Notes under the pieces: model-generated
Databases searched by the model: none
What the model was told of the DNA's origin: nothing
What the model saw: the letters and a program-made list of their open reading frames with translations, nothing else
Shown here: positions 44,500 to 55,420 of the stretch, piece after piece
Layout: each line of letters begins with the position of its first letter
How positions within the stretch are numbered: the stretch's first letter is position 1
Made by a program: the position numbers and the translations under genes
Assembly (NCBI RefSeq): GCF_001709345.1
Contig: NZ_MDTQ01000001.1
Location: forward strand, 558,001 to 622,000
Direction of reading: 5' to 3'
From: Terasakiispira papahanaumokuakeensis
GTDB taxonomy: Bacteria > Pseudomonadota > Gammaproteobacteria > Pseudomonadales > Halomonadaceae
Length of the DNA: 64,000 bases

Positions 44500-44964
44500 A
44501 TGACATTAAATTTTAAGTGGTCTCGCATAGAAAATCTTTCAGCTTTGGAATTACTGACCCTTATAAAAGCAAGAGAGTCAGTTTTTGTCGTGGAACAACA
44601 GTGTGCTTACCAAGAAGTCGATGAGATGGATGTGCACTCATGGCATCTAGAAGTGTTGGTCGATCATCAGTTGGCCGCCTATGCGCGGGTTGTCGATCCG
44701 GCTATTAAATATGCGCAACCCTCTATTGGCCGAGTGATGACGGTTTCAGCATTCAGAAACCTGAACATCGGGCGCGCTCTTATGAGTGAAGCCATTCGTT
44801 TTACGGAAGCACAGTATCCCGGCATGGGGATACAAATTGGGGCGCAGGCTTATTTGAAGAAGTTTTATACCTCACTAGGGTTTGAGGTTGTGAGTGATGA
44901 ATATGATGAAGATGGTATCCCGCATATTGATATGGTGAAACCGCCTTTAATGACAGGCGTGTAA
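44500..44964 (+). CDS. elaA: ElaA-like GNAT acetyltransferase
   Basis: The 154-residue GNAT protein closely follows the ElaA pattern: LLTLIKARESVFVVEQQCAYQEVDEMD at the N-terminus, IGRVMTVSAFRNLNIGRALM (acetyl-CoA binding) and QAYLKKFYTSLGF near the C-terminus. ElaA's substrate is unknown. The ATG follows a weak ribosome-binding site. It is transcribed alone. Confidence 0.9.
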   Translation: MTLNFKWSRIENLSALELLTLIKARESVFVVEQQCAYQEVDEMDVHSWHLEVLVDHQLAAYARVVDPAIKYAQPSIGRVMTVSAFRNLNIGRALMSEAIRFTEAQYPGMGIQIGAQAYLKKFYTSLGFEVVSDEYDEDGIPHIDMVKPPLMTGV

Positions 44965-45013
44965 GCATTGTGCTTGTGGCGATATCCCTCAAGCGGGGAT
45001 TGCTGGAGTGTGA

Positions 45014-45238
45014 GTGTCGGCTTTAACGCGAGCGATGTTGAGCCTTAAACTCTTTCGAGGGGAAACCCTGCAAAGCCGTTCAGAAAGCGGTTGTCTGAAT
45101 ATGACATTGCCATGTCACTGGAGATGGCTTGGTGGAATGGGGCAAAAATATCAACAGGCGTCTGTCTCTGTTTTACGCTGGCTCTGCTTTACGCTGGGAT
45201 TTTTGATATGGAAAACCATTGGCTTCGGCTGGTTGTGA
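45014..45238 (+). CDS. Possible small membrane protein (weak)
   Basis: A 74-residue frame starts at GTG with GGAG five bases before it. It ends in a hydrophobic helix (VLRWLCFTLGFLIWKTIG). Against it, the helix-coding part is a 16-bp duplication (TTTACGCTGG at 45172 and 45188), there is no known family, and codon use is poor. The rest of the 360-base gap before the tRNA array holds only the tRNA promoter. Confidence 0.2.
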   Translation: MSALTRAMLSLKLFRGETLQSRSESGCLNMTLPCHWRWLGGMGQKYQQASVSVLRWLCFTLGFLIWKTIGFGWL

Positions 45239-45280
45239 GCTAACCGCGTGAAGCCAAAGGAAAAAAAATGAAAAAAGTGT

Positions 45281-45308
45281 TTGACAGTCCCGGGGAAGAA
45301 TGTAAAAT
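45281..45308 (+). promoter_or_regulatory. Strong promoter of the tRNA array
   Basis: A perfect -35 TTGACA (45281-45286) is followed after 16 bases by -10 TAAAAT (45303-45308), then a GC-rich discriminator (GCGCCGC). A-rich tracts upstream (45261-45276) resemble an UP element. The GC-rich discriminator is typical of stringently controlled stable-RNA promoters. Confidence 0.85.
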
Positions 45309-45325
45309 GCGCCGCACATGGAGAG

Positions 45326-45401
45326 GGGTGGTTAGCTCAGTTGGGAGAGCACCAGCCTTACAAGCTGGGGGTCACAGGTTCGAACCCTGTACCACCCACC
45401 A
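45326..45401 (+). tRNA. tRNA-Val (anticodon TAC)
   Basis: The 76-base cloverleaf has acceptor GGGTGGT pairing with ACCACCC, anticodon loop CTTACAA, and an encoded CCA. It is identical to the second Val gene at 45533. Confidence 0.97.
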
Positions 45402-45454
45402 CTTCATGAGATCAGATAGAGAGTTGATTTGATCGTGGTTTTTGCTTAATATGC

Positions 45455-45531
45455 GGACCGGTAGTTCAGCTGGTTAGAATGCCGGCCTGTCACGCCGGAG
45501 GTCGCGGGTTCGAGTCCCGTCCGGTCCGCCA
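45455..45531 (+). tRNA. tRNA-Asp (anticodon GTC)
   Basis: The 77-base cloverleaf has acceptor GGACCGG pairing with CCGGTCC, anticodon loop CTGTCAC, discriminator G and an encoded CCA. It is the first of three identical copies. Confidence 0.97.
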
Positions 45532-45532
45532 T

Positions 45533-45608
45533 GGGTGGTTAGCTCAGTTGGGAGAGCACCAGCCTTACAAGCTGGGGGTCACAGGTTCGAACCCTGTACC
45601 ACCCACCA
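45533..45608 (+). tRNA. tRNA-Val (anticodon TAC), second copy
   Basis: Identical to the copy at 45326. It starts after only one spacer base following the preceding tRNA-Asp CCA, so processing must separate them precisely. Confidence 0.97.
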
Positions 45609-45635
45609 TTAAGCGAAGACAGATATTCAGAATGT

Positions 45636-45712
45636 GGACCGGTAGTTCAGCTGGTTAGAATGCCGGCCTGTCACGCCGGAGGTCGCGGGTTCGAGTCCCG
45701 TCCGGTCCGCCA
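45636..45712 (+). tRNA. tRNA-Asp (anticodon GTC), second copy
   Basis: A 77-base gene identical to the copy at 45455, with an encoded CCA. Confidence 0.97.
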
Positions 45713-45763
45713 CTGAATATTAAGATGAAATAAATTATCGAATCGATCTATTTTGAATTATGT

Positions 45764-45840
45764 GGACCGGTAGTTCAGCTGGTTAGAATGCCGGCCTGTC
45801 ACGCCGGAGGTCGCGGGTTCGAGTCCCGTCCGGTCCGCCA
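45764..45840 (+). tRNA. tRNA-Asp (anticodon GTC), third copy
   Basis: A 77-base gene identical to the other two Asp genes. It is the last gene of the array and is followed by the array terminator. Confidence 0.97.
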
Positions 45841-45875
45841 TTCAAAATATCATGGTGATCTTTGATCACACCAAG

Positions 45876-45908
45876 AAACCTTCAAGCGAAAGCTGAAGGT
45901 TTTTTTGT
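45876..45908 (+). terminator. Rho-independent terminator of the tRNA array
   Basis: AAACCTTC with AGC pairs with GCT and GAAGGTTT around a GAAA loop (one bulged A), followed by seven T residues. Confidence 0.9.
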
Positions 45909-46330
45909 TTTTAGCGTATAGACTTTCTTTTTCTTTTTTCTTACAGACCTTCGCTTCATCGTATTTTTTCTTGTTTTTCCCTCTTTTGCTTTTCCCTCTT
46001 ACTGCCTGCCTGCTTCTCTATTGGCTTCTGGCTACGCCGATATGGTGGTTCTCTCTTTTCCAGCTTTTCCATGTATTTCGATGTCACGCCTTCTGTCTTG
46101 TTTTAATCATTTGCTTTGATCTGCGCTATGGTCGTTTTGCACTGATGGGGCGTCTTTATGGGTGATTTATAAGTAGACCTTCTCGGGTTGCGAATGCGAT
46201 AGTCGCTGACGCCTTAATGATGATAAAGCAAGCCATGCTCGGGTCGTATCACGGTCATCAAAGACTGAGGCGTGTGCGTGGATTGTGAATGAGTTGAACG
46301 CTTGGACACGATAGTAGGACAGAATTGGCT
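45909..46330. other. Pyrimidine-rich intergenic region
   Basis: About 420 bases hold no supported gene. From 45,920 to about 46,080 the plus strand is strongly T/C-rich with very few purine runs. An 86-codon frame through it reads as a chain of Phe/Leu simply because of this bias. The final 170 bases should contain the DUF3422 gene's promoter. Confidence 0.5.
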
Positions 46331-47695
46331 ATGACTCACATTACGCAATTGTTGGATATTCATCCGTTGCGCGAAATGCTTTACAACGAGCTGCATTCGC
46401 GTCCATTTCAGGTGATCCCCAGTCCGGCTCGGATTACCCACTTGGCGCTGCAGGTCAATGAGCAGCAAAAAGCTGAGCAATTTCGTCATTTGCAGAAACT
46501 GCATGAGTTATTGGGTTATGAAATTCCTGAACAGGTGACTCATTGCTATGAGAAAACCTTTGATCATTTTCGTATTCGTTGGGAACAGCATTTAGAGTTT
46601 ACAACGTATACCCTGATTCATTTGTCGCCTGAGCCAGCGGATGATCCCTTTCGTCAAACGGCCCTTGCTGATTTACCTTCTGCTTGGCTGGCGGCATTGC
46701 CGGGCGCCTTAGTGGCAGGCTTTCATATGGCGATCGAAGATGCGCGAGAAGTTGAAGAGCCTGAGCCGACTGAGGTGAAGCCGTGGTTTGAACAGATGAG
46801 ATTGATTGGTTCCAACTCTTTGGATGGCGCTGCACGGATATGGACCAGCTTTCAGCTACATCGTGATGGCTTGGGTCGGTTGCTGGTGTATAACAAGCAG
46901 TTAAGCGATTCTCAACTGGGGCGTTTAGTTCAGCGGTTGGTTGAAATTGAAACTTACCGCTTGATGGCGTTGCTGGCTTTGCCTGATGCACGCCGAATTT
47001 CGCCTCTGCTCGGTGATATGGATGACCAGTTGAACCGACTGACTGATACGTTGGCTCATCAACAGCACTGTCAAGCGGTTGATGAAAGGGCCTTACTCGC
47101 GGAGTTGACGCAGATGGCCGCCAGGGTAGAGGCCTTCCGTGCACAGACGACGTTTCGATTTACGGCGACTCGGGCCTATGCTGAGATGATCGAAACGCGC
47201 TTGCAGGCTTTGCGTGAAGATGAGGTGTCGGGACATTTGACCATCAACGAGTTTCTCAGTCGACGTTTATTACCTGCGGTCAGTACTTGTCAGGCGGTGA
47301 GTGAGCGTTTAGAGGATATTTCGCGTCGTGTGGATCGGGCCAGCGATATGATGCGCACTCGTGTTGATATGGCGATACAGCAGCAGAATCGTGAATTGCT
47401 GGGGGCGATGAATCAGCGTTCCAAAATCCAGTTGATGATGCAGCATACCGTCGAAGGGTTATCTGTTGCCGCCATTAGTTACTATTTAGTGGGCTTGGGT
47501 AAATATTTGCTGGAAGCCTTGTATGGAACTGGTTGGCATTTCAATAAGTCGTTAGCTATGGGGATTCTGGTACCGCTGGTATTGGTCAGCGTCTGGTGCG
47601 TGACACGTCATATCCATCATCGCTTTCACGCATTAGCACACGATGAGTGTGATGATGATTTTGACCGGCAGGCTCGCCCGCACAAGCGTGAGTGA
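46331..47695 (+). CDS. DUF3422-family membrane-anchored protein
   Basis: The 454-residue protein begins with the conserved HPLREMLYNELHSRPF motif of DUF3422. It has a long soluble part with predicted coiled coil (about 260-380; SERLEDISRRVDRASDMMRTR) and two C-terminal transmembrane helices (about 385-435). The family is widespread in proteobacteria and has no established function; the layout resembles a tail-anchored cytoplasmic protein. It starts at the ATG 46331; an upstream in-frame TTG is rejected. It is transcribed alone. Confidence 0.87.
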   Translation: MTHITQLLDIHPLREMLYNELHSRPFQVIPSPARITHLALQVNEQQKAEQFRHLQKLHELLGYEIPEQVTHCYEKTFDHFRIRWEQHLEFTTYTLIHLSPEPADDPFRQTALADLPSAWLAALPGALVAGFHMAIEDAREVEEPEPTEVKPWFEQMRLIGSNSLDGAARIWTSFQLHRDGLGRLLVYNKQLSDSQLGRLVQRLVEIETYRLMALLALPDARRISPLLGDMDDQLNRLTDTLAHQQHCQAVDERALLAELTQMAARVEAFRAQTTFRFTATRAYAEMIETRLQALREDEVSGHLTINEFLSRRLLPAVSTCQAVSERLEDISRRVDRASDMMRTRVDMAIQQQNRELLGAMNQRSKIQLMMQHTVEGLSVAAISYYLVGLGKYLLEALYGTGWHFNKSLAMGILVPLVLVSVWCVTRHIHHRFHALAHDECDDDFDRQARPHKRE

Positions 47696-47749
47696 TGAGG
47701 CCCGCGTCTGCCCTATGGCTGGGAGACGCTTTGAGCGATATTGGTAAAA

Positions 47750-47812
47750 GCTTTTTTAGCTTTTTTCATAAAAGCCTTGTTGATAAAAACGTTGTTGATA
47801 AAAACCTGGATC
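47750..47812. repeat. 15-bp tandem repeat between the DUF3422 gene and fadH
   Basis: TTGTTGATAAAAAC is repeated at 47777-47790 and 47792-47805 (period 15). Decayed AAAAGC/CTTTTTT-type copies precede it from about 47750. Confidence 0.8.
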
Positions 47813-47922
47813 TATAACGGCGTTGATCAAGGGGGCTTAAGCGTATTGAACTTTTGGGGGGGATTGCTAAATTGCCTTAACCCATTGAAACTATCAGTCA
47901 GTTGTTTGAATTATAATCCTGA

Positions 47923-49983
<2,061 letters not shown>

Positions 49984-49990
49984 TCGATGG

Positions 49991-50020
49991 CAGGTTATCC
50001 CCATGTCGAGTGATAACCTG
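49991..50020 (+). terminator. Hairpin after fadH
   Basis: CAGGTTATC (49991-49999) pairs perfectly with GATAACCTG (50012-50020). No T run follows, so any termination would be weak. Confidence 0.4.
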
Positions 50021-50122
50021 TGGCGAGAGATAACCTCTGGTGGGTTATAAGCCAAGGAAGGTCATGACCCAAGGAAGGCCATAATCCAAGGATGGTCATG
50101 ACCCAAGAAAAGTTATAACTCG
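50012..50122. repeat. 17-bp tandem repeat array downstream of fadH
   Basis: GATAACCT units at 50012 and 50029 run into four CCAAGGAAGG-type units starting at 50052, 50069, 50086 and 50103. All are spaced exactly 17 bases. This is the longest array of its kind in the window. Confidence 0.88.
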
Positions 50123-50160
50123 CAGAGAGTCACGCTTTGTGCCCAATTCAAGCGCTGAGA

Positions 50161-50637
50161 TTATTCAGCGCTTGTTTCATCCCGGCTTAATGAGCGTCCT
50201 GCATCCTGTAGGGCATCGCTCATATTGGCGTAGCTCTTCACTAAGCCTCGCTTCAGATGCTGCCATGCTTCATCTGAACCCGATTTCCACTCTTGCATTT
50301 GGGCCGACAATTCGGCGCGTTGGCGCTCAATGGCTTTCATTTGGGTGCGTAATGTCGCCCGGCTAGAATCACTGAGCTGATCCCAATGTTGGTTAGCCTG
50401 CTTTTTCAGCTGATTGTACTCACTGTCCAAGCTATTCATGACTTCTTGGCCCAAAGCGACGGCTTCATCGCGCCGCTCTGCGCTATAGTCTGACAAGCGT
50501 TCTAAGTCAGTACGGACTTCTTCGCTTAGTTGGTTCCATTGACCTTCTTCGACTCGTTCATTAGCAAAGGCTGCAGAACTCGTGGTCAGCAGCATCGCAA
50601 TGGCTAAGGTCATCAAGGGATGGCGTTTACCAGACAT
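50161..50637 (-). CDS. Exported helical protein of unknown function
   Basis: The 158-residue protein has a signal peptide (AIAMLLTTSSAAFANE). The mature part is almost entirely charged and Gln-rich helix with heptad-like spacing (about 30-150), predicted to form a coiled coil or amphipathic bundle. No cysteines and no transmembrane segment are present in the mature part. It is likely periplasmic and perhaps membrane- or envelope-associated. No family is recognised. It is read alone. Confidence 0.72.
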   Translation of the reverse strand: MSGKRHPLMTLAIAMLLTTSSAAFANERVEEGQWNQLSEEVRTDLERLSDYSAERRDEAVALGQEVMNSLDSEYNQLKKQANQHWDQLSDSSRATLRTQMKAIERQRAELSAQMQEWKSGSDEAWQHLKRGLVKSYANMSDALQDAGRSLSRDETSAE

Positions 50638-50884
50638 AGAAACTCCAATTTCGGGTATGGTTTGATAAGGTTGTGATGCTGCTCTTAGACCGTTTTGGCA
50701 CGGGAGCCAGCTCGCACAGCCTCATCACAAACATTTTGATCTGATGCGCTCTTTTGACCGGTATGGCCCGGTGAAGGCGTGATCAGACGTTCTAGTAATG
50801 AGATGCGGTAATACATAAAAGGTTTCAAGGGGGCGAAAACATCATGAACGCTGTGTTGGTCACTCTGAATGGATTGTGGATACG

Positions 50885-52345
50885 TTAAAGATAAGGTGTC
50901 AGCAGGCGAGCCGTGGCATTTCGAAGTTTTAAAAGGGGTGATTGTTCAGTCAAATCTTTCAATGTCAGCAGTTTACTTTGTTGCCAATGCTGATCAAAAG
51001 TGTCGTCCATTTGAGACGCAAGCCAGTCGTCATAACATTCCACGGCACACTCAAAGTTGAGTGCCAGACTGCGTGGGTCCCAGTTGGTCGAGCCTAGCAA
51101 TAACCATTGGCCATCCACGGTAAAGCTCTTGGCGTGGCTGAAGTGGCCCGGTTGTAAGGCAATGTCGATGCCACGCATCAGTAGTGGAGACAAAAGGCCA
51201 CGAGAGGCCCAATCCACCATCCGAATATTGTTGTGTTGCGGCAGCAATATTTTGATTTTTACCCCTCGCAGCGCTGCCGTAATCAAGGCATCTTCAAGGC
51301 TGGCATCAGGTAAGAAATAAGGCGTTATGATATGAATTTGTTGCTGTGCCGCAGTGATGGCGCCCAGTAGTAGTTGGCGTAACGCATCATAATCCTCATC
51401 TGGGCCATCTGCGATCACGCGAGCCAAGCTGCTGCCCGGTGTTTCGGGGGCGGGGAACCAGCGGGGGCCGCTTAAGACTTCTTTACAGGTGAAGGCCCAG
51501 TCTTCAGCAAAAACGGCTTGTAGTTCGTTCACCACCGGCCCTTCAAGTTGAAAATGCAAGTCGTGGATCGGCGCAGTGGGCTTCAGGGCCAAGCAATTGC
51601 CCAGACTGATATTCATCCCGCCAGTAAAGCCGTAGCGGCCATCCACCACCAATATTTTGCGGTGGTTGCGTAGGTTGATAAAAGGCAGGGTGGTGGGCAT
51701 GCGTGGGGGTAAAAAAATAGCGTGAGGCAATTGAGCCGCTTTAAGTGGACCTCGAATACTGGGCCAGGAATAGCGTAACCCCATGCCGTCAATCAAGATC
51801 CGCACCGCTACGCCTCGCTGATGAGCGGCTTGCAGGGCTTCGACAAAACGTCGGCCCATGACGTCATTGTTGAAGATGTAGCTCGACAAGGTGATGCTGG
51901 TTTGAGCCCCCTGAATGGCCTGCAGCATGGCTGGATAGGCCTCATCCCCATTGATCAGCGGTTGTATACGATTACCGGCTAATAGGGGTTGGCGAGAAAC
52001 TTGGCCGGCCAGCCTTGAGAGCGGCTGTAATGTGTCAGGAATGAACTGTTCGAGAGGGGTGACTTGGTGTGGGGCCAGATCATATTGGCCTTGTACTCTT
52101 GGCATGGCTTGGCGCAGGGCTGAGGCTCGACGCTTCACTCGGTTGATACCCAACATGAGGTAAGCCGTTGCACCAATCAGCGGTGACAGCCAGATCAGCC
52201 CCATCCATGCGACCATGGCTCGGCTGTCTCGCTTGTGCAAGAGCACATGGATTGCCGCGCTTAAGGCGATGACAAAAGAGCTGGCAGCAAATAATAGAGG
52301 CCAGATGTCATAAAGAAACTCATGAATCATCAGTGACGTTGCCAT
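50885..52345 (-). CDS. cls: Cardiolipin synthase
   Basis: The 486-residue phospholipase-D-family enzyme has two N-terminal transmembrane helices (about 10-65) and two HKD active-site motifs, HRKILVVDGRYGFTGG and HAKSFTVDGQWLLLGSTN. It joins two phosphatidylglycerol molecules into cardiolipin at the inner membrane. Length fits ClsA. It lies downstream of lnt on the same strand but across a 90-base gap containing a tandem repeat, so cotranscription is uncertain. Confidence 0.93.
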   Translation of the reverse strand: MATSLMIHEFLYDIWPLLFAASSFVIALSAAIHVLLHKRDSRAMVAWMGLIWLSPLIGATAYLMLGINRVKRRASALRQAMPRVQGQYDLAPHQVTPLEQFIPDTLQPLSRLAGQVSRQPLLAGNRIQPLINGDEAYPAMLQAIQGAQTSITLSSYIFNNDVMGRRFVEALQAAHQRGVAVRILIDGMGLRYSWPSIRGPLKAAQLPHAIFLPPRMPTTLPFINLRNHRKILVVDGRYGFTGGMNISLGNCLALKPTAPIHDLHFQLEGPVVNELQAVFAEDWAFTCKEVLSGPRWFPAPETPGSSLARVIADGPDEDYDALRQLLLGAITAAQQQIHIITPYFLPDASLEDALITAALRGVKIKILLPQHNNIRMVDWASRGLLSPLLMRGIDIALQPGHFSHAKSFTVDGQWLLLGSTNWDPRSLALNFECAVECYDDWLASQMDDTFDQHWQQSKLLTLKDLTEQSPLLKLRNATARLLTPYL

Positions 52346-52401
52346 CCTCTGGCCTGAATATCAGGCGTTGTGCTCGATCGAGCTTAATTCTTGAGGCGAC
52401 T

Positions 52402-52449
52402 CTTCAGTTGGCCTTGCCTTCAGTTAGACTTGCCTTCAGTTGGCCTTGT
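52402..52449. repeat. Three-copy 16-bp tandem repeat at the lnt 3' end
   Basis: CTTCAGTTGGCCTTGC (52402), CTTCAGTTAGACTTGC (52418) and CTTCAGTTGGCCTTGT (52434) are exact-period copies. The third contains the lnt stop codon, so the array lies at and just beyond the end of lnt. Confidence 0.92.
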
Positions 52450-54046
52450 CTTCCGCCGGCGCAAGAGTCGCCCGTAAACGTTGGCGCCACCCCCAGAGTA
52501 TCAATAAAGCGCTGATAAGATAAACCGGATAAGCGCCCCAACGAGAGTAGGGGGTCATGCCTTGATAAGGTTGGAGTAACGTCTTGCGGACTTTGGCCTC
52601 AAAACGAGGTAGTGCCATGTCGACTTGGCCCTCTGGGTTGATGACAGCTGTCATCCCGTTATTAGTGACGCGGACTAGAGGCTTGGCGGCTTCTAGGGCC
52701 CTAAAACGGGCAATTTGAAAATGCTGCAAGGGGCCTGCAGAACGGCCAAACCAACTGTCATTGGAGACAGTCAGTAGCCATTGAGCGCCTTGCGCTTGTC
52801 GTGCGGCATAACCCGAGTAAGCGACTTCATAGCAAATGAGCGGCGCCATCAGGGTATTGTCGACAGCAAGTAGGGGTTGATCGGCTGGGCCGGGAATAAA
52901 GCTGGACATCGGGAGATCAAAAAAGCGGATCAGACCTCTAAGCATGCTTTCCAGTGGTACATATTCGCCAAAGGGGACCAGCTTGTTTTTGAAGTAATGG
53001 CCTTGAATGTTCAGCTTTTGATCGTAATTGGCGGTGATTACGGTATTACGAAAACGTCTTGTCGTGCCTTCTGTACTGGATTGCGACACGGTGCCCGTAA
53101 TCAGTGTGGTGTGAGGCGCCTGTTGTTTTAAAGCCTCAGCCATGACGGAGTAAGCCTGATGCTCCTCCAAAGGAAGTGCTGTTTCTGGCCAAATCAAGAC
53201 ATCCACAGGCTTGATACTGCGACTGAGATCCCAGTAGCGGTTCACGATATCGCGCAGATAGCGTCGATCCCATTTTTCTTCCTGGGGAATATCTGGTTGT
53301 ACCAAGCCAATGGTCAGTGGTTGGCCGACAGGGTGAGTCCACTGTATTTGACCGATGGCCACTATCGCCAAGAGGATGCCAATAAAGGCGGTCGGCGGTA
53401 TCCAGCGTTTGGGTCGTGGCAAGAGGTCGGTAAGCCGATAGCCCATGGGGAGGCGTATTTCCAGAGTGGGAAAGCTCAGCCATATGGTACGCGCGATCAA
53501 TAAACTCATGAGCACAATCACGCCGCTGACGCCATTGACGCCGATCACGGGGGCAAGATTGGCCAACCAAGTATCGGTTTGCGTTGTGCCTAAATAGAGC
53601 CAAGGAAAGCCCGTTAAAAACCAGCCTCTAAAGGCCTCCATCAGTACCCACAATGCTGGGAATGTCAGCAAAATAGGGGCTTGCTTGAGCCAGCGGCGCC
53701 AGAGCCAGCCGTGCAGGGCTGTAAAGAGTGAAAGGCCTGCGACAAATAGCAGTGTTAATACAATCGAGAGTGCTTCTGAAGCCCCCCCAAATTGATAAAT
53801 GCTGACTTGAACCCAAGAGGCACCGGTACCGAAAAGCCCCATGCCAAAGATCCAGCCGCGCAGGGCCGCTAAGCCTGGTGTGACGCTATTGAGGGTGAAC
53901 AGCCACAATGCAGGGGCAATAAAAGCCAGTGGCCACACATCCATGGGAGCCGTCGCCAGCGGAATAAAGGCTCCCGCGAACAACGCAACTAAGTGGCCGG
54001 GGAGTTGCGGGCCTGAAAGTGCGCCTTGCAGGCGGGCAAGCTTCAT
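52436..54046 (-). CDS. lnt: Apolipoprotein N-acyltransferase
   Basis: The 536-residue inner-membrane enzyme adds the third acyl chain to lipoproteins. Six to seven transmembrane helices lie in the first 220 residues. A nitrilase-fold periplasmic domain follows with catalytic Glu in LIWPETALPLEEH, Lys in FKNKLVPFGEYVP and Cys in PLICYEVAYSG. A C-terminal helix closes it. Its substrates include the BamC lipoprotein encoded elsewhere in this window. It is the last gene of the miaB-ybeZ-ybeY-corC-lnt group, an order kept in many gammaproteobacteria. Confidence 0.95.
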   Translation of the reverse strand: MKLARLQGALSGPQLPGHLVALFAGAFIPLATAPMDVWPLAFIAPALWLFTLNSVTPGLAALRGWIFGMGLFGTGASWVQVSIYQFGGASEALSIVLTLLFVAGLSLFTALHGWLWRRWLKQAPILLTFPALWVLMEAFRGWFLTGFPWLYLGTTQTDTWLANLAPVIGVNGVSGVIVLMSLLIARTIWLSFPTLEIRLPMGYRLTDLLPRPKRWIPPTAFIGILLAIVAIGQIQWTHPVGQPLTIGLVQPDIPQEEKWDRRYLRDIVNRYWDLSRSIKPVDVLIWPETALPLEEHQAYSVMAEALKQQAPHTTLITGTVSQSSTEGTTRRFRNTVITANYDQKLNIQGHYFKNKLVPFGEYVPLESMLRGLIRFFDLPMSSFIPGPADQPLLAVDNTLMAPLICYEVAYSGYAARQAQGAQWLLTVSNDSWFGRSAGPLQHFQIARFRALEAAKPLVRVTNNGMTAVINPEGQVDMALPRFEAKVRKTLLQPYQGMTPYSRWGAYPVYLISALLILWGWRQRLRATLAPAEDKAN

Positions 54047-54082
54047 GGCAATCCTTATGAATTGATTCAGTGATTAGGCAAT

Positions 54083-54154
54083 ACTGAAGAGTTCAATAAC
54101 TGAAGAGTTCAATACAGGCATTCGGCTGGGTCGTTTTAGGCCAAGTCGTTTTAG
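54083..54154. repeat. 16-bp and 15-bp tandem repeats between corC and lnt
   Basis: ACTGAAGAGTTCAATA occurs at 54083 and 54099. GTCGTTTTAG occurs at 54130 and 54145. Two separate short duplications therefore lie in the 216-base gap. Confidence 0.85.
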
Positions 54155-54262
54155 ATCTGACTGCTTGGGACCTGACCGCTTTGCCTTCTTCTCCATGAGA
54201 GTGCCTGATCTTAGGGGCAAAGCGGTCTGCTGTTAAGTGCTAAATCCTTTTAGGGTCGTCAT

Positions 54263-55156
54263 TCAGTGATTTGAGTGGGGCGAGTCTTCTTTTGTGTCAG
54301 TGTTTTCAGAGCTGACTCCCGGACAGACATGTAATAACCGAATACGTCGATTATCCGCATTGACGATAGTAAAACGATAACCATCGATGACCGTTGATTC
54401 ACCACGGTGGGGGAGATGCCCAAACTTTTGCATCACGATGCCGCCAATGGTATCGAACTCATCGTCGGAAAACTGACAATGAAAATGATCATTGAAATCA
54501 TCAATGGGGGTCAGTGCCGAGACCGAAAACTGACCATCAGGTAAGGGGCGAATATCATCGTCTTCGTCAATGTCGTGCTCGTCTTCAATATCTCCGACGA
54601 TCTGTTCGAGAATATCTTCGATCGTGACGAGTCCGGCGGTACCACCATACTCATCCACGACAATGGCCATATGCTGATGTGTTTCACGAAATTCGCGCAG
54701 CATGGAATACAGACCTTTGTACTCAGGAACATAGGTGGCTGGACGAAGCAGAGTCCTGATGTTGAAGCTATCCATTTTGCTGGGATCAAGAATCAGCGGT
54801 AATAAATCTTTTGCCAGCAAGACGCCGAGGACTTCATCGGGGTTCTCGCCAATGATCGGAAACCTGGAGTGTGCTGATTCAATCAGCGTGGGTAAAAACT
54901 CATGAGGATGCTGACCATCACGCACCACCACCATTTGAGAGCGCGGAATCGTGACATCGCCCACCTGCATATCGGTCAGCTTGAGGGCGCCCTCAATGAC
55001 GATCATCGCTTCAGTGTCGACAAGTTGGCGCTCGCCTGCATCATGCAGGAAGTCCAGTAGCTCTTGCCGGTTGCGGGGCTCGCCGGAAAAGGCATTCAGT
55101 ATTTTGTCGAGCCAAGTCTTCTGCCCTGGCCCGCTACTCGATCGGTCTTCGCTCAT
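54263..55156 (-). CDS. ybeX: CorC/HlyC-family CBS-domain protein (YbeX)
   Basis: The 297-residue cytoplasmic protein has two CBS domains (about 65-190) with the second marked by AIVVDEYGGTAGLVTIEDILEQIVGDIEDEHD. A C-terminal CorC_HlyC transporter-associated domain (about 205-285) completes it. Homologues are linked to magnesium and cobalt efflux and, in E. coli, to ribosome function. It has no membrane segments. It lies between ybeY and lnt on the same strand, its conserved position. Confidence 0.95.
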   Translation of the reverse strand: MSEDRSSSGPGQKTWLDKILNAFSGEPRNRQELLDFLHDAGERQLVDTEAMIVIEGALKLTDMQVGDVTIPRSQMVVVRDGQHPHEFLPTLIESAHSRFPIIGENPDEVLGVLLAKDLLPLILDPSKMDSFNIRTLLRPATYVPEYKGLYSMLREFRETHQHMAIVVDEYGGTAGLVTIEDILEQIVGDIEDEHDIDEDDDIRPLPDGQFSVSALTPIDDFNDHFHCQFSDDEFDTIGGIVMQKFGHLPHRGESTVIDGYRFTIVNADNRRIRLLHVCPGVSSENTDTKEDSPHSNH

Positions 55157-55420
55157 GGTTCCCAGTAATCAATTGTGGTCCTGTGGGGTGAGAGGTGAGG
55201 TCTGTCGCTCTCCAGCACCGAATAAGACAGCCCAAAACCCGTTGGGCGCCGTTTCAATCTTGCTACGTATGAATGACGCATTTTTTGATAACGCTAAATA
55301 GTGCTATCACTTTAAGTCGTTCTAGAAAATGGTGCCAGAGCGAATGCTTTTCAATAGGCTAAAGGTTAAGCAAGGCGGCTCTGGCATAGGGGATAGGGTG
55401 CGGTGCAATTAAGTTGTGTT

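Noticed and set aside
45905-46165. 86-codon frame rich in Phe and Leu after the tRNA array
   Set aside because: It has no start codon with a ribosome-binding site and is an artefact of the pyrimidine-rich strand; it also begins inside the terminator's T run.
50012-50122. CRISPR or REP-type element
   Set aside because: Units of 17 bp are contiguous, lack unique spacers and are not found elsewhere in the window.
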